Origin: Polytrichum commune
Taxonomy: Eukaryota; Streptophyta; Polytrichopsida; Polytrichales; Polytrichaceae
Reading direction: 5' to 3'
DNA: 64,000 bases
NCBI GenBank assembly: GCA_950295325.1
Contig: OX485806.1
Span: forward strand, 11,534,001 to 11,598,000
Position numbers and translations under genes: made by a program. The stretch's first letter is position 1. Every line of letters begins with the position of its first letter. The notes under the pieces are model-generated. The model did no database searches. It had not been told where the DNA came from and was given only the letters and a program-made list of their open reading frames with translations. Below, piece by piece: positions 1 through 12,129 of this stretch.

Positions 1-59
1 ATGCTAGGCAGGAGGCCACTCTAACCCTAACCATGTCCATTCTACACTTGTAACCCTAA

Positions 60-330
60 TTATCATTAAGTTCCCAATGATAAGTGTTGTTCCCAAGTGA
101 AAATGGATGTATTTTCGATGTACATAACATAGATGAAAGGAATTTTAGCATTAACTACCTCTTGATTATGACAAAACAGAGATTCAAAATGCCGCATTAT
201 CGAGTGTCGTGGTCCTATAAAAGAGGGAGTTTTGAACTAAAGAGTTTGGTCTCGCAAAAATGTGTCGTAATATTGAGGGTGTTGTATGAATGAGTGTCGT
301 ATTGACGAGGTTGGATTGCACTACCGATTA
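60..330 (+). repeat. Dispersed repeat R2, copy with empty Tc1 site
   Basis: Matches, in inverted orientation, the sequence on both sides of the Tc1 element at 8,431-9,448 (8,215-8,430 and 9,449-9,480). Shared landmarks are the 'aaatggatgt' stretch near 101-110, the 'gacaaaacagagattc' block near 169-184 and the 'gtcgtattgacgaggttgga' block near 296-315. At 110-111 it has a single TA where the other copy has a transposon flanked by two TAs. The open frame at 84-293 is inside this repeat and is not a gene. Confidence 0.75.
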
Positions 331-770
331 AATATTTACACAACGAAACTTGTGTTGCATCAGCAAATCTATGATAGAAACATATGCAACAACCGGATAG
401 AAAATCGTACTTCCCTTTATTTGGTTATGGTTGTTGGAAGTGCATGTGTGTTGATTTCTTAACTAGATACATAGGTCCCTCCTAATTGTGTCCACTATTG
501 AGTGTAGAGTAGTTATTAATATTTAAAGACATAGTTCAATTGCGTGTAAGCATGTGTCTTTATGATGTTTGCTCTTTGATCCTCATTGAACCATATGCCC
601 ATCAAATCTAAGGGTCCGATTAAGAAAACGAGCCACTTAAGACCCATCTACCTCATATTTCATCTTTTTGCACATAATGAGGTGATCTAATAAGGCAAAT
701 GTGCCCAATTATGTTAGTGACCCCCATTCTAATATCTAACTTTTATTTATTTTTCTAAAGTGGGCAACTT

Positions 771-1133
771 CACTAAATAGTCCTATTAGTGTGGGTGGAG
801 ACTTAGTGCAAAAATAGTTAGTATGGGTCACACTAATTTTCTAGTTAAGGTGGAATAAACGTGGGTTCAAAAGCCTAGGTCTTCTCCTAAGTCTTCATGA
901 AGGCTTCTCACCAACACATTGAATATTAGTTGTAGAACACAAGTAGCACCAAAATAAAATTAAAAAATCACTCACATCAATTTTCTAGAAAACAAGTAAT
1001 GTGGTCCATGTTAGTCTTCTGTTAGAAATTAGCATAGGTTGAAAATTAATGTTGCCCACATTAGTCCCCTTGTGAGAATTAGCATGGGCTTAGAAAATCA
1101 ATGCCGCTCACAATAAGGGGAATATTTAGTGTA
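771..1133. mobile_element. MITE, 'CACTAAATAGTCC' family
   Basis: About 363 bp with imperfect terminal inverted repeats: the left end reads CACTAAATAGTCCTATTAGT, and the right end read in reverse complement starts TACACTAAATATTCCCCTTA. The same family occurs at 44,821-46,115 (nested) and 52,090-52,357 (TIG intron), with a fragment near 18,530. It is non-coding and needs a transposase from elsewhere. Confidence 0.6.
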
Positions 1134-2214
1134 TGTATTTCAACATGAACACTACATGTTTTAATCTAAGAATTAAAAATGCAACTCATTGGCTGGAGGA
1201 GAAAAAATGTCAATAATTAACATTGTCCACTTTGGGGGAGGGGGGCAGGTTATGTGGGTAGGATGGACAATTGTACAATTTATGTCAATATAGTTCATTT
1301 TTTGAAGTGAATAGTTTTGTATGATATGAAATTTAGCGTAGCACATTGGAGTGCAAACTTGCAATGATAGTTTTACGTTTTAATATGCAAGAGGAAGATA
1401 TTATTGAGCATACGAATGCCAAGTGCCATGTCGCCATTAATGATTAACCCGTTGACCGTTGTGTAACCTAGGTATAGGTCTCACAATCTTATTGAGCACA
1501 ATATGCAAATGCTAAATGTCATGTGGTTACACCAATGGTCAAGAACATGTTGATCATTTTGCGTGACCTCGGCATAGGCCTCATAACATGCTAAATGACA
1601 CTATTAGGTTTAGTAATATTGAATTCCATAAATTATATTACGTAATAGTATATTTGTTTGTCCCCACATTCATTGCCTCAACCTTTTGGCCACTTTTGAG
1701 TTGCTATATGTGGTGTCCATATCCTTCTATTGCATTGACCAAAGCTTTGGCATGGAATTCTTGTTGCTATGGTACATGTCATGAAAACTGCTCTAATTAA
1801 CATGTCACATCAATTTGAATGTAAAATTAAATCCAACACATAATGCTATATCATGAGATGTATTTTTGTCTCTTTGACATTCACCCCTCCCCTCCCCCGC
1901 CTTCCTTGCATTGCTCTATGTGACACCCATGACTCTCCATGACAGTGGCCACATCTTTCATGTTGTCAATGATCTTGTAATCATTGGGTAGCAACCAAAA
2001 TAAATGGAATGGGACACTCACTGCTACAAGAACATAGAAAATGAAGGGCATTATAATCAACATACCACATCAATTTTAATGCCATGCCATTATATATACA
2101 CACACACACATTTCAATATTATTGCATGTATCTATGTCCCCACATTTGCCACCTCGTACTTTCTGTTGTTGCCAAGTTGCACTAAGGTAGATGTGCCTTA
2201 GATAAATAGTTTTC

Positions 2215-2550
2215 TTGTGCACCCGCTTCTCGTAGGATATGAAACATGCAATTAGTCCAAGATGATTATCAAATCCAAATCATGCCCTTAGTCATTTTCC
2301 TCACAATACTGGGAACTCGTAAGAATATCTCAATCATTACCAAAGTGAAGATCCTTGTGCTCCTTAAGTGGTCATATAGGTCCCCTCGGTCACGTTGACT
2401 ATTGAGCCTGGACTAATCATCGTATTTTGAACACGTAGTCCAATCTCTTTCAAGCACGTGTCTTTTTTTATGCCAATTCTTGGATCCACACCTAAGCACA
2501 TCCCACTCAAATATAGATCCAACATCCACATAACCTCTTCTCCCATTCTA
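2215..2550 (+). repeat. Dispersed repeat R1 (plus orientation)
   Basis: Member of the commonest repeat of the window, a MITE-like unit of about 350-400 bp. Its landmarks are 'taggatatgaaacatgc', 'atgaatatct', 'tatgttgacca', 'gtccaatctctttt' and 'accactcaaatatag'. Better-preserved copies show terminal inverted repeats beginning TAAGGTAGGTGGG and next to TAA. This copy lacks a clear left end. Confidence 0.6.
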
Positions 2551-2857
2551 GATTATGGGTTCTCGAACAATGTTTGGGAGACCTTTGACATGATTGGTCG
2601 AGATCCTAATGTTACCAAAATTGACTAATTACATGTTGACATCTTTCGTAATGTGTTTCTTTATGAAATCGAGGATATACTTTAGATTCCTCAGAATGGA
2701 TTGGTAATTTTCCTCAAGTCACGAACTTCAACCGGTTATTTCTCAACCGGTTCATCTAAAACGAGCGGTCGATTCTCCCCATTCGTTGTTTCTTGAATAT
2801 GGGTTTGAACTTTGGATAGCATAATTTGGATTATGCCATCTCAAATACATGTTTAGC

Positions 2858-3050
2858 ATTAGAGTTGTCTGTAAAGTTCTTAAAGAGGGACGAAACTGTG
2901 GGTCTGATCCTTCTTTGAGAAACCTTTTTATTAAGAGCTCATTAGCTTGTCGTACATTGGAGCCTACTTTGAAAGTTGGGTGAAATTTTTGGGACTTCCT
3001 AATCTTTCAAATTTTGAGAGAATTATAGGATCAAAAATAGGATATGTGCA
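2858..3050 (+). repeat. Dispersed repeat R3, inverted partner of 63,295-63,482
   Basis: The stretch from 'ttagagttgtctgtaaag' through 'ttgaaagttgggtgaaa' to 'aaataggat' matches the reverse complement of 63,295-63,482 at roughly 75-80% by eye. No coding potential or termini were recognised. It may be part of a larger degraded retroelement. Confidence 0.5.
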
Positions 3051-4190
3051 TGGGGCAATGCCATCCTAAATCTCATATCAGCCTATACAAAGCTAGCTGG
3101 ACCCACCCATCTTAGTAAGAGAAATTAGAAAGCTGATTTTTAATGGCCTTGTGTATGATAATTTAAGCATTAAGAAAACTTGGATGATTGTGTTGATTCT
3201 CATAAGCTCAAAATTTGGGACTAAGCCCATGGTTTCATCTCCTTTACTTCACAAATAACTCTCATGATAGTGAATCTTGACTATGCAAGTAATCTCACAA
3301 TGAATAGTTATGAACGTTGCTATAACCTTTCCCAACTTTATAGCACTCGCCGTCATTGACTTGAAGAAGGTACAAGAAGAGTAAGTTCCGGTGAAGATCG
3401 TTCTTAAGATCGAGTGTCCACATGTTAAAAGCCTAGCCGGTTAATTTATTTAAGGTAGATGCAAGATGGAAGCGTCCGAGTCATGGGGTTGAAATTCTAC
3501 ATTGGGAAAAGGCCTCCCATCCCCTCATGGTGTTCTTTCTTTCTTTCTAGGGTTTGTCCTCCGGCTTCCTCCCTCATACTTATGCACTCTCAATAAAAGG
3601 TTACTATGACATATAACATGAAATGAATACCCACATCAATAGGTTAAGTTAAGGTAGGGTAGACATCATAGACCACTAGGATGGAGCATATTGTAATGTA
3701 ATGAAAATAAAATAAAATAAATTTTGTAATAAATATCTAATGAAGAATTACATGGTAAAATATGTTAAGTTGCGATGTTGGCGGGTGTTTACATTTGCTT
3801 TTTGTAAATAGGATTTGACGGATTTGAATAGGTAGTGGATGAGTTTTGGCAAGACAATACTTTGATAGAAACATATGTACTAGTTGAAACCATTAACACT
3901 TAAGAGGGACATGGGTGAAACCCATGACACTTTGCAATTAATAGAATATATACAATAGATAACATACTTCACTGGATAAGAATTTACACTTTTAGTAACA
4001 AAATTTAGCATGGCATACATCTTAATATAGTAAGTGACACTAAACATCATAAACAATGTAAGAATAGTTAGTGGAATGGTTGGGTGAATAATCACAACAT
4101 TTACCAAGGGGGAGGGCAAACCGGGGGAGTGGAATGTAAAAAATGATGATTACTATTGTAAAGCCCATACATTTTTAGTTTAACTTGATC
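3051..4190. other. Intergenic, no gene seen
   Basis: AT-rich sequence with no recognisable domain on either strand. The segment near 3,880-4,060 contains a degraded relative of the 'GTGACACTAAATA' MITE family ('agtaagtgacactaaacatc'). Confidence 0.4.
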
Positions 4191-4194
4191 AAAG

Positions 4195-4958
4195 CAATGT
4201 TTTCATTTGGTTCAAGCTGTGAAATTGTTGGGGATTATGTTAAGAAATAGGTGTTGGCCCACCATTTTTCACACTATTACAACCGTAGATGCCAACATGA
4301 CAATGCTCGAAGTGGCTGGTGCGAACAACCCCTCAACCCTGATCAAACCAATGTTTCCGTTTGGTTCTAGCTGTGAAACTACTAGGGATTACGTTGAGAA
4401 ATAGGTGTTGGCCCACCATTTCCCACACTATCACAGCCGGAGACCCCGACGGAGGGTGCTAGAAGAGCGGGTGTGATCAGCCCCATCCGGCCCTAATCAA
4501 ACCAACATTTTCATTCAATTCCAGCTTTGAAATTGTTGGGGAGTGTGTTGAGAAATAGGTGTTGGCCCACCATTTCCCACACTATCACAACCCAAGACGC
4601 CGATGGAGGGTGCTAGAAGTGGCGGGTGTGATCAACCCCTTCCGGCCCCGATCAAACCAACGTTTCCATTCAGTCCCAACTATGAAATTGTTGGGGAGTG
4701 TGTTGAGAAATAGGTGTTGGCCCACCATTTTGCACACTGTTACAACCAAAGATGTCGACGGAGGGTGCTAGAAGTGGCGGGTGTGATCAGCCCCTTCCGG
4801 CCCCGATCAAACCAACGTTTCCATTCAATTCCAGCTTTGAAATTGTTGGGGAGTGTGTTGAGAAATAGGTGTTGGCCCAGCATTTCGCACACTGTGACAA
4901 CCAAAGATGCCGATGGAGGGTGCTAGAAGTGGCGGGTGTGATGAGCCCCTCAACCGGT
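4195..4958 (+). repeat. 155-bp tandem satellite, about 4.9 copies
   Basis: The marker 'gttggccca' recurs at 4253, 4407, 4561, 4716 and 4871, giving spacings of 154, 154, 155 and 155 bp. Units share 'gaaattgttggggagtgtgt', 'gaaataggtgttggcc' and 'gtgctagaagtggcgggtg'. The period is not a multiple of three, so the open frames inside cannot be a repeated protein. The array is a short minisatellite with units diverged by several percent. Confidence 0.9.
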
Positions 4959-6349
4959 TCGTCTCTAACTAACTTACCGGTTGATTCTCCGCGTTCATTG
5001 GTGTAGACAAGTGGATTTGATTCCAAGTGAGATGTCAGAAGTGTTGGGACAATAATAGAGAATGACAAGGAAATTGTGTAATTAAAGTTGTGTGGAGTAA
5101 GAAGTTGGAAGGGGGCGTTGACCACCGTTGCTTAATAGGGAAGGTGGGTCCCAGACACTCCGGGCAGTTGGGGATAAGGTTCAGAGTGGGCCCAGGATCG
5201 GGACCAGATGCAGGCCCCAGTTGCCCCCCCATCGTGGCAACTGGGCGGGCAGGAAAAACATTTCCCATGTCTGCCCGCTTATGACTTCTATTCACTTCTA
5301 ACTTCTTCTCCCCCTGCCCGTACGAGGCTTTTGCTAGATTCGTTCGGAAGTCAACACCATTTGTTCCTCCTACTTCACAACAAGATCCCCCTCGTGTAAA
5401 CAACGCGCAGAAAATCACACACTAATAAGGTAGGTGGGTCTTAAAATGGTTACTTTTTTTCTTTGTTACTATGGTAGCCCACTTGTCCTAGGATATGAAA
5501 CACGCAATTAGAGTAGACAAACCCATTTCCAATAAACCCCCCCCCCCAATCTTAATACAAAAGAGTCCCTTAAAGTTGGCAATTCCACATGTGCGGTCGC
5601 TGTTTTCTAAAGTGGTGGAAAGAGTTGTGGAGTTTCACACATGTCATCGTCACATCGTATCTAGCATGATGGAAAAAGTGCGTTAGAATAAGTAAATGTG
5701 GACATAGTTTCAAATTTTGGTTGCTCCAATTCTATTGGCAGATTCGTCGATACACTTCTGATATACATAAATTTTATGGGAGATATGTGAATCCTTAGTG
5801 ATTACTTGAATGTTATGCGAATAAAATATGATGGAAAAAAATCAAATATTTATTCGATATTCGATATTTGAAATCAAATATTTATTTATTGATGTCAAAT
5901 ACATATTAATCAATGGTGGATAGCAAAATACAATCAAAACGGTTGCTATAATGCTATCCTAATCAACTCTGCGTATTCTATCGGAGGATCCTACCATATA
6001 TTCCTATTGTAGGATCCTTTGATTATGGATTTGGACGTAGTCTATTTTTACTTACATATCAGCTCACGGCACGGATGTGGGTTCCTTGAAAAATGCCCTA
6101 ATTGTACTCATATTTTTGTCTCCCAGTTAATGGAAATAGGTCGATTTAAGGTGTGAATATGAGTTGGGAGAGAATCTTGCCTTTAAAAACTTATGGTAGT
6201 TTCAAAACTTGGAAAGAAATTGTGATGTTTTTTTGTTAAACACTATGATATCAATCTCTAGACCTATGAAAAATCACTTTGGTATCACACATGTACTACA
6301 CTTATGCAAAATTGCTTAAATTAATGGAAATGGGCATGCCTACTCTGGT
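4959..6349. other. Intergenic, repeat fragments only
   Basis: Contains a GC-richer block (5,100-5,285) and the left end of an R1 copy at about 5,428 ('taggtgggtcttaaaatgg'). A poly-C tract lies at 5,539-5,548 and AT-rich sequence follows. No gene is supported. Confidence 0.4.
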
Positions 6350-6620
6350 ACGAGATGATTAGCGAATACAAATTGAGGCCATTGCCATTCTCGTCATGAT
6401 ATTTTGAGCTCATATGAATATCTTAATCATTGTCAAAGTGAACTTGATTCTTGTGCTCATTAAATGGTCATATATGTCCCCCCTCCCGAATTTTGTCGAC
6501 CATTGAGTGTAGGATGGTTATCATAGTTTGAGCATGCTATCCAATCTCTTTTGAACACATGGCTTTTTGGGATCTACTCTTGGAGCCACACCAAATTCTA
6601 ACATTTGAGTATATTTGGAC
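6350..6620 (+). repeat. Dispersed repeat R1 (plus orientation)
   Basis: Shares the R1 landmarks 'atgaatatcttaatcattgt', 'tgtgctcattaaatggtcat', 'ttgtcgaccattgag' and 'ccaatctctttt'. Both ends are eroded. The 70-aa and 103-aa frames over it are incidental. Confidence 0.55.
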
Positions 6621-7507
6621 AAACCACTTGTCCAAAAATAATAGGGGTTGTGCACTAGTGGGGACAAAGACATCAAATTCAAGAACAAAAGCAACAACAC
6701 AACTACCACAACTTCGAATGTTTGTATTCCATGTTTGCCAACCACCATATTTTTGTAGTTTTGCAATCTAGTAAACACCATATTGGCAATTGAACATGTC
6801 CAAAATTCATGCATTTTTCCAAATGTACTCAAATCCTAGTTCAAACCACAAACGGTTCAAATATAGGTATTCGCTTAAGACAAAAAAAGCGAATTGGGTA
6901 CATCATCATATTACTAACTTGACATATGGTATAGTAACTAGATTTATTTGGACAATTAGGTTGCCCCATGCTAATTTATGGACATTCCTTACTATTTTGA
7001 ATATTTATCATAATAATAACAAAACTTGTGATTTTAAATTATGGTTGACGTATGGATAAATAAACAAAGTTGTAATCTTTTCGTGATTTGGTTTTGACCC
7101 AAGATAATTTACATAGTAAAGAGGCAACCTAATCACAATGGCATTGTGATTGCACATATTAGTATACACCTTTCACACCTACTACTATTGGTTGAAAAAT
7201 ACCGTGGTCCACCACTTTTTATGTGTGGTTGGAAAATTAGGATGGCTTATAAATTGATAAAATAGGGACCTACAAGATAGGTACATGGTGAGCCTTGCTA
7301 CAACTTGTAGTTGGGCATCACATGTATGGTAATAAACATAGCACTCACCATGTCATGAGGGTTGCTTGCTACTATCTACATTCATTGTGCTCATGTTCAA
7401 TAAAGTCACACTATGTCAACAAAATTTAAGATAGGGAGCATTACTATCCTTAAAAGGATCATTTTATTTATATTTTCCATATTGATGTGTATGAGTCACT
7501 ATTAGAC

Positions 7508-7670
7508 TACATTATTTATGGTATTTAGTGTCACACACACGATTTGTAAAGGGCCTAAATTAGATACTTAGAGGTCTTAAAGAGTCAAATCCACTAATTG
7601 CCAATATGATATTTGTCAATATAAGTAACTTTACTAGTGATAAATCATTTACATCATGACATTCAGTGTA
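7508..7670. mobile_element. MITE, 'GTGACACTAAATA' family
   Basis: About 163 bp beginning TACATTATTTATGGTATTTA and ending in '...attcagtgta'. The ends are imperfect inverted repeats. Related copies are at 26,118-26,340 and 46,725-46,858. Confidence 0.5.
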
Positions 7671-7810
7671 GCACAATGGAAGACATAATGTCATAATACA
7701 TAAGACATGCAAAGAAATCCTTAACAACATTCATATGTGCTACGTGCAATTTCAACACAAAGAGCTCATTTAATTTGAACTATGTCCAACTTAACGTTAC
7801 TCAACACTTA

Positions 7811-7930
7811 GGGCCGCTTTACACTATAGTGGAGAAGTGCACCGGTCGGTCAAGAATTTTACCCCAAGACATGGTTATTTGAGGCGAGGGATGGTATGCC
7901 TTAAGAAATCTTGACCGGCTATAGTGTAAC
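7811..7930. mobile_element. Short foldback MITE
   Basis: Starts after TTA with GGGCCGCTTTACACTATAGT and has an opposed arm ending near 7,930 ('tcttgaccggctatagtgta'). Most of the element can fold on itself. It resembles the larger GGGCC(G/A)CTTTA elements at 44,876 and 58,817. Confidence 0.45.
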
Positions 7931-8214
7931 CACCTATAGGAGAAGTGTATTGAACAACTTCACCAAGAGGAGAAGTCCACCGGACAACTTCACAAAATGG
8001 TCATAGCCGGCCATAGTAGAAACCTTACCCCCTAAATGACCATTGTATTGATATTTAAAAAAATTATATTGATAAAAAAAAGTATATGGCAATGTTTTAG
8101 AACTTCTTTCATGACAAAAATTTATTTGAAAATGTTCCACCTCTATAATAAATCCAAATTAAGGTAAATAAGTAGGTAAAATTATCTTCTTATTGATTTT
8201 TAAAGAAATTACAT

Positions 8215-8430
8215 GTTGGTATAGTCCAACCTTGTTAATACGACACTCAGTTTTACAACACCCTCAATATTACGACACATTTTTGAGAGAACAAAATTTT
8301 TAGTTCAAAACTCTCTCTTTTATATGCCTACAACACTCAATAATGGAACATTTAGAATCTCTGTTTTGTCATATTAAAGAGGTAGTTAGTGCTAGAATTC
8401 CTTTCACCTATATTATGTACATCTAAAATA
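8215..8430 (-). repeat. Dispersed repeat R2, interrupted copy (main part)
   Basis: Reverse-complement match to 112-325. The rest of the same copy resumes at 9,449-9,480 beyond the Tc1 element. A diverged relative with 'aataatatgacaac' and 'cgataatacgacatttt' lies at about 9,880-9,985. Confidence 0.65.
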
Positions 8431-9448
8431 CAGTGACTCCAAAAATTGAGTCTATGCATCAAACAAGGACTTTTATGGGCATTTCACAAAAAGATAATGA
8501 TATATTTAGGAAATGTAAAATATAATTGTAAAAGAACTAGCTGACTTTTAGATGATGTCATGGTGATGTCATCAACTTCAGTATGGTTTCAGTGAGAGGA
8601 AGAGTGATGTTGACGTCACATAGACTAAGTTTTGAGGCGCCGCTTGCTACCTTTGAGAGCTCTCATTTTCTTGTTTCTTTATCATTTCGTGTGTATCGTG
8701 TTGAATACTTCTTATGGCTTTGTGGAGGTTGTATAGAAAGATGAGACCTATTTCACGAGAGAAATAGCAAAATATTGTAGCCTTGATAGAGAAGGGGAGG
8801 AGCAACTGAGAGATTGCAAAGAGTGTGGGTTTGGCACAATCTATAGCTAATAGAGTGAGAAAGAGGCTTTGTATGAGTGTAGCATTTGGGTTCAATCTTG
8901 AAGAAACCATTTTTCAACAAGACAATGATGCCATGCATACAACCAAGATTGTTTGAGAATGATTTGGGAAGCAATCATTTTGTGTTTTAGAGTGGCCTGC
9001 ACAATCCTCTGATTTAAATCCTACTGAGCACATATGGGCTTTACTGAAACGGCGATTGAACTCAACTTGTAGTCCTCCCAGTGGTATTCTTCAATTATGG
9101 GTTCAAGTGCAAGAAGTTTGCGACTTTATTAGTCTAGAGGAGTGTAGACAATTGTATGCTAGCATGCCAGGTCGAATTGCAGATGTTTTAGTTGCAAAAG
9201 GGCGATGGACAAATTTTTAAGTGTCTTCTACACTGTATTGCTAAAACCGAGTCTCTGTACATACTTTTCTTCAACATCTTTATCTACTTTGTTGTAATCA
9301 AAATCATGATTTTATCATTACAGTGGTGTGTAGAACTTTATACTCTAAAATTTTGTTTTTATAGCTTTTGATTTCGATCACTCTTGTTTTTGGCATCGTT
9401 ATTTGAAGTTTCAAGTTCCTTGCATAGACTCGGTTTTTGGAGTCACTG
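8431..9448 (+). mobile_element. Tc1-type DNA transposon, internally deleted
   Basis: 1,018 bp bounded by terminal inverted repeats starting CAGTGACTCCAAAAA (left) and its reverse complement at the right end, near-identical for about 25 bases. TA flanks both sides (8429-8430, 9449-9450), the classical Tc1/mariner target duplication. It is inserted in a copy of repeat R2 whose empty version lies at 60-330. It carries a broken transposase. Confidence 0.9.
8714..9220 (+). pseudogene. Tc1-like transposase remnant (DD34E type)
   Basis: The N-terminal helix-turn-helix is readable in frame from ATG 8714 (MALWRLYRKMRPISREK, then IVALIEKG, EIAKSVGLAQSIANRVRKR) with two in-frame stops. Next comes the second catalytic Asp region FQQDNDAMHT (about 8,912-8,941). 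After a frameshift follows LEWPAQSSDLNPTEHIW with the catalytic Glu, ending in GRWTNF-stop at 9,220. About 35 residues separate Asp and Glu, as in Tc1 (DD34E). The middle of the protein, including the first catalytic Asp, is deleted, so the copy cannot make active enzyme. Confidence 0.85.
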
Positions 9449-10035
9449 TACATCCATTTTCACTTGGAAACTACTTGGGTACTTAATGGTAATTAGGATT
9501 ACTACTGTAGAATGGATATGGTTAGGGTGAGAGTGGCCTCCCACCTAGTATGTTGCCTTGTACACGGGTGATATAGTATCACTAGTATCTTGATGCTAAA
9601 CGTCATGCATCATTGTTGTCTAGTTTCTTATTAGAGAACTCTTTATATTTTGGTGTTTATGAAATTATTAGTTTCCAGAAGTTAGATGGGAATTAAGATA
9701 AGATGACATTTGCTAACTTGGGTAGGCAACACCAAAGATCTTTGGACTCTTATTTTAAGAGTTCTTGAAAATATTTGTATTTGTTTGGAATTATAAGTTT
9801 TTGTTTCATACCATCTATATTGCTTAAACTCGTTGTATGTATGTTTTAAGCTCATATTACTTATGTTTTCGTATTCCCTCAATAATATGACAACTTTACA
9901 TCATTTGTCATCTTAATGAGGAGACGACACCTCGATAATACGACATTTTTTGTATTTTCTCAAAATGTCATACTAAAGAGGGAGAACAATAGTGCAAAAA
10001 TTTCTCTAAGGAAGAAATATTTTGTTCAAGTTTGA

Positions 10036-10103
10036 GTTCTCCGGAGGCCAAGTTTCTTGTCCGAGGCTTTGAGGTTGCCCAAGAAACTTGACCTCCGGAG
10101 AAC
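10036..10103. repeat. 24-bp-arm hairpin with CTCCGGAG core
   Basis: Left arm 10,036-10,059 and right arm 10,080-10,103 are reverse complements with one mismatch, separated by a 20-base loop. The arms contain the palindrome CTCCGGAG. It may be the centre of a foldback element spanning about 9,970-10,350, but outer ends were not resolved. Confidence 0.7.
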
Positions 10104-10514
10104 TTCCCTTCCAAAAAAGTGTCGCCATGTTGGCAACCATGCCATTTTTTCATCCATGTACAAAGTTCTCCACCAAAGGACTCTTGGCCGTAGTGTAAAC
10201 CACCACCAAATGAGAGTGTCACCCTCAGGCAATCAAATTCATGACCAGTGGACTCAGAAATTTGGAGGGAGTGTGGGAGGATCTTTCCATTTTTAAGCAA
10301 GATTTGGTGCACTCCCTCTAAATTTTGAAAATGTGGTGTTTTCAATGAGGGATTTCACCTACGTCAAATTTTTACAATTCTTTTTTCTTGAGAAATATCT
10401 CACGTTTATTTAGGTGTGCTTCTAATGATGGTAATTTCAGTTTCTAATTTTAGGTCAGTCAAAAGATAGGTTTTGGTTTGCAGTAAGCTTTACCTAGATC
10501 CACTGGCGATGCCC

Positions 10515-10925
10515 TAAGGTATACATGTGTTATTTGGTTACTTGTCTTAAATGGACTTCTATATTTATTTGGTACGTGGTTAGGTGAAGATGGAAAAACA
10601 AAGACCATAAAGGTACATCCTTAAAAGAGATTGGACTACATCTTCACATTTTATTAACTACTCCACACTCAACAACGAACTCAATTAAGAGAACCTATGT
10701 ATTTAGTGAAGGAATCAACAAATATGCACTTCCCAATAACCAAAACTAAATCAAGAAAGGTCCAATTTTGAATATGGTTTTTATGTTTCATTATTGATTT
10801 TCTCATGCAACACAATTTTGAGCACGTAAATTTGATCAAAAGATGGAGAACAAGAAGAACGAATTGAATATGGTAACACACACACACCTTAGTTGCATGT
10901 TTCATATCCTAGGAAATGTGGACTA
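10515..10925 (-). repeat. Dispersed repeat R1 (minus orientation)
   Basis: Starts with the R1 end 'ggttacttgtcttaaatgg', continues through 'agagattggact' and ends with 'catatcctagg'. The internal part differs from other copies ('attaactactccacactc'). A sister of this variant is at 60,180-60,310. Confidence 0.5.
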
Positions 10926-12129
10926 GTTGAAAAAAGTCATGACATTAGTTAAGCATAAGAGTTCACTTCCAAGCTTTGGCTGAGATGACATCGACACTAT
11001 TCACATTTCTAAGTTGATCAATGTTATATTCTTGGGATCTCAGATACAACGCCCATGGCCCACCCAACTCACCAAGGGGGTTAGGTAATATTATGGTTAC
11101 CATTCAAGACCCATCTACCTTAAATAGCTCCACTGGTCAAATTTCTTTTATAAATCTTCCTTTGTTGTTTCTACAGACATTCCGCATTTTCTCCTCAAGG
11201 CTAATGTACCCAACATTTTAGAGATACCCAATGTGTTGCAAATTATATGGGTTCATAATTTACTACATAAGAGTCCATAACCCATCACAGTCCCAGGAGG
11301 GCAATTACTTATGTTTGCATGTGGGATTGAAAAAGAAAATTTGGTTCTCAAATGCAAGAGAATGCGATTGATGAGACATAATTCATCTCTTTGACTAGTT
11401 CACAGACAAATCAAAAGGTGAAATATATCTCCAAGTGGTTGAAGGAACCTTCTGTAACAAGCTCAAGAATGCTATTAAGGGTCCGGTTTAGCCTTCCTAT
11501 TCACCATATGTGATAATTTTGCCCTTGGAATTGGAGTAGCAAGAGATGACAGCACTGCAGGTGTGAATGAGGGACACTTCACCTTGGTCATAACTCATAT
11601 CTAAATCCAAAACAGGTTTATGGAGCTTGTCTATGGAACAAGTGCAACATTAAAGTATACCCTACCAAAAAGGCACCATGTTCTTAAATAACCAAGGTCC
11701 ACATGACTTCATTCCTAGCAAACCATTTACATGGAGACTACATGTTACACTCTTAATGCTAATACAGAAAGCACACCTTGACTGATGTGGACATCAAGTG
11801 TCGCACTATGTGGCATTGTGCAAAACCTTTCACTTTTCAATGAAATTACATTGATCTTACAAGTTGTTTGTAGGTAATATTGATTGAACTGTGATCAAGT
11901 TATTAGGTTGTTTGAAGGTTACATCTACTAAATATGGCTATTTGAGCAAGATACAGCTCCCTGACCATCACCATTGCAAAATTCGTATCGATTCAAGGCA
12001 GGCTCCAAATTTTTCTGTGATTGATCCTGACCTCTCCATCCACATTTGCAGATCACCCAAAATTTAGAGTTCACCAACAGTAGCCGAGGAACGGGCTCCC
12101 ATTCACGTCGGGGTAAAAGAAATCCAGAC
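10926..12129. other. Intergenic, no gene seen
   Basis: AT-rich sequence downstream of P5CS. A short R1-like end occurs near 11,090-11,115 ('ggttaccattcaagacccat'). No domain, RNA gene or intact repeat recognised. Confidence 0.35.

Noticed and set aside
1-40. Telomere-like 'ctaaccctaacc' at the window start
   Set aside because: Only about two units. Scattered 'accctaat' also occurs elsewhere in the window. There is no telomeric array.
4559-5125. Open frames of 70-112 codons over the satellite
   Set aside because: The unit length of 154-155 bp breaks the frame from unit to unit, and the same peptide reappears in shifted frames.
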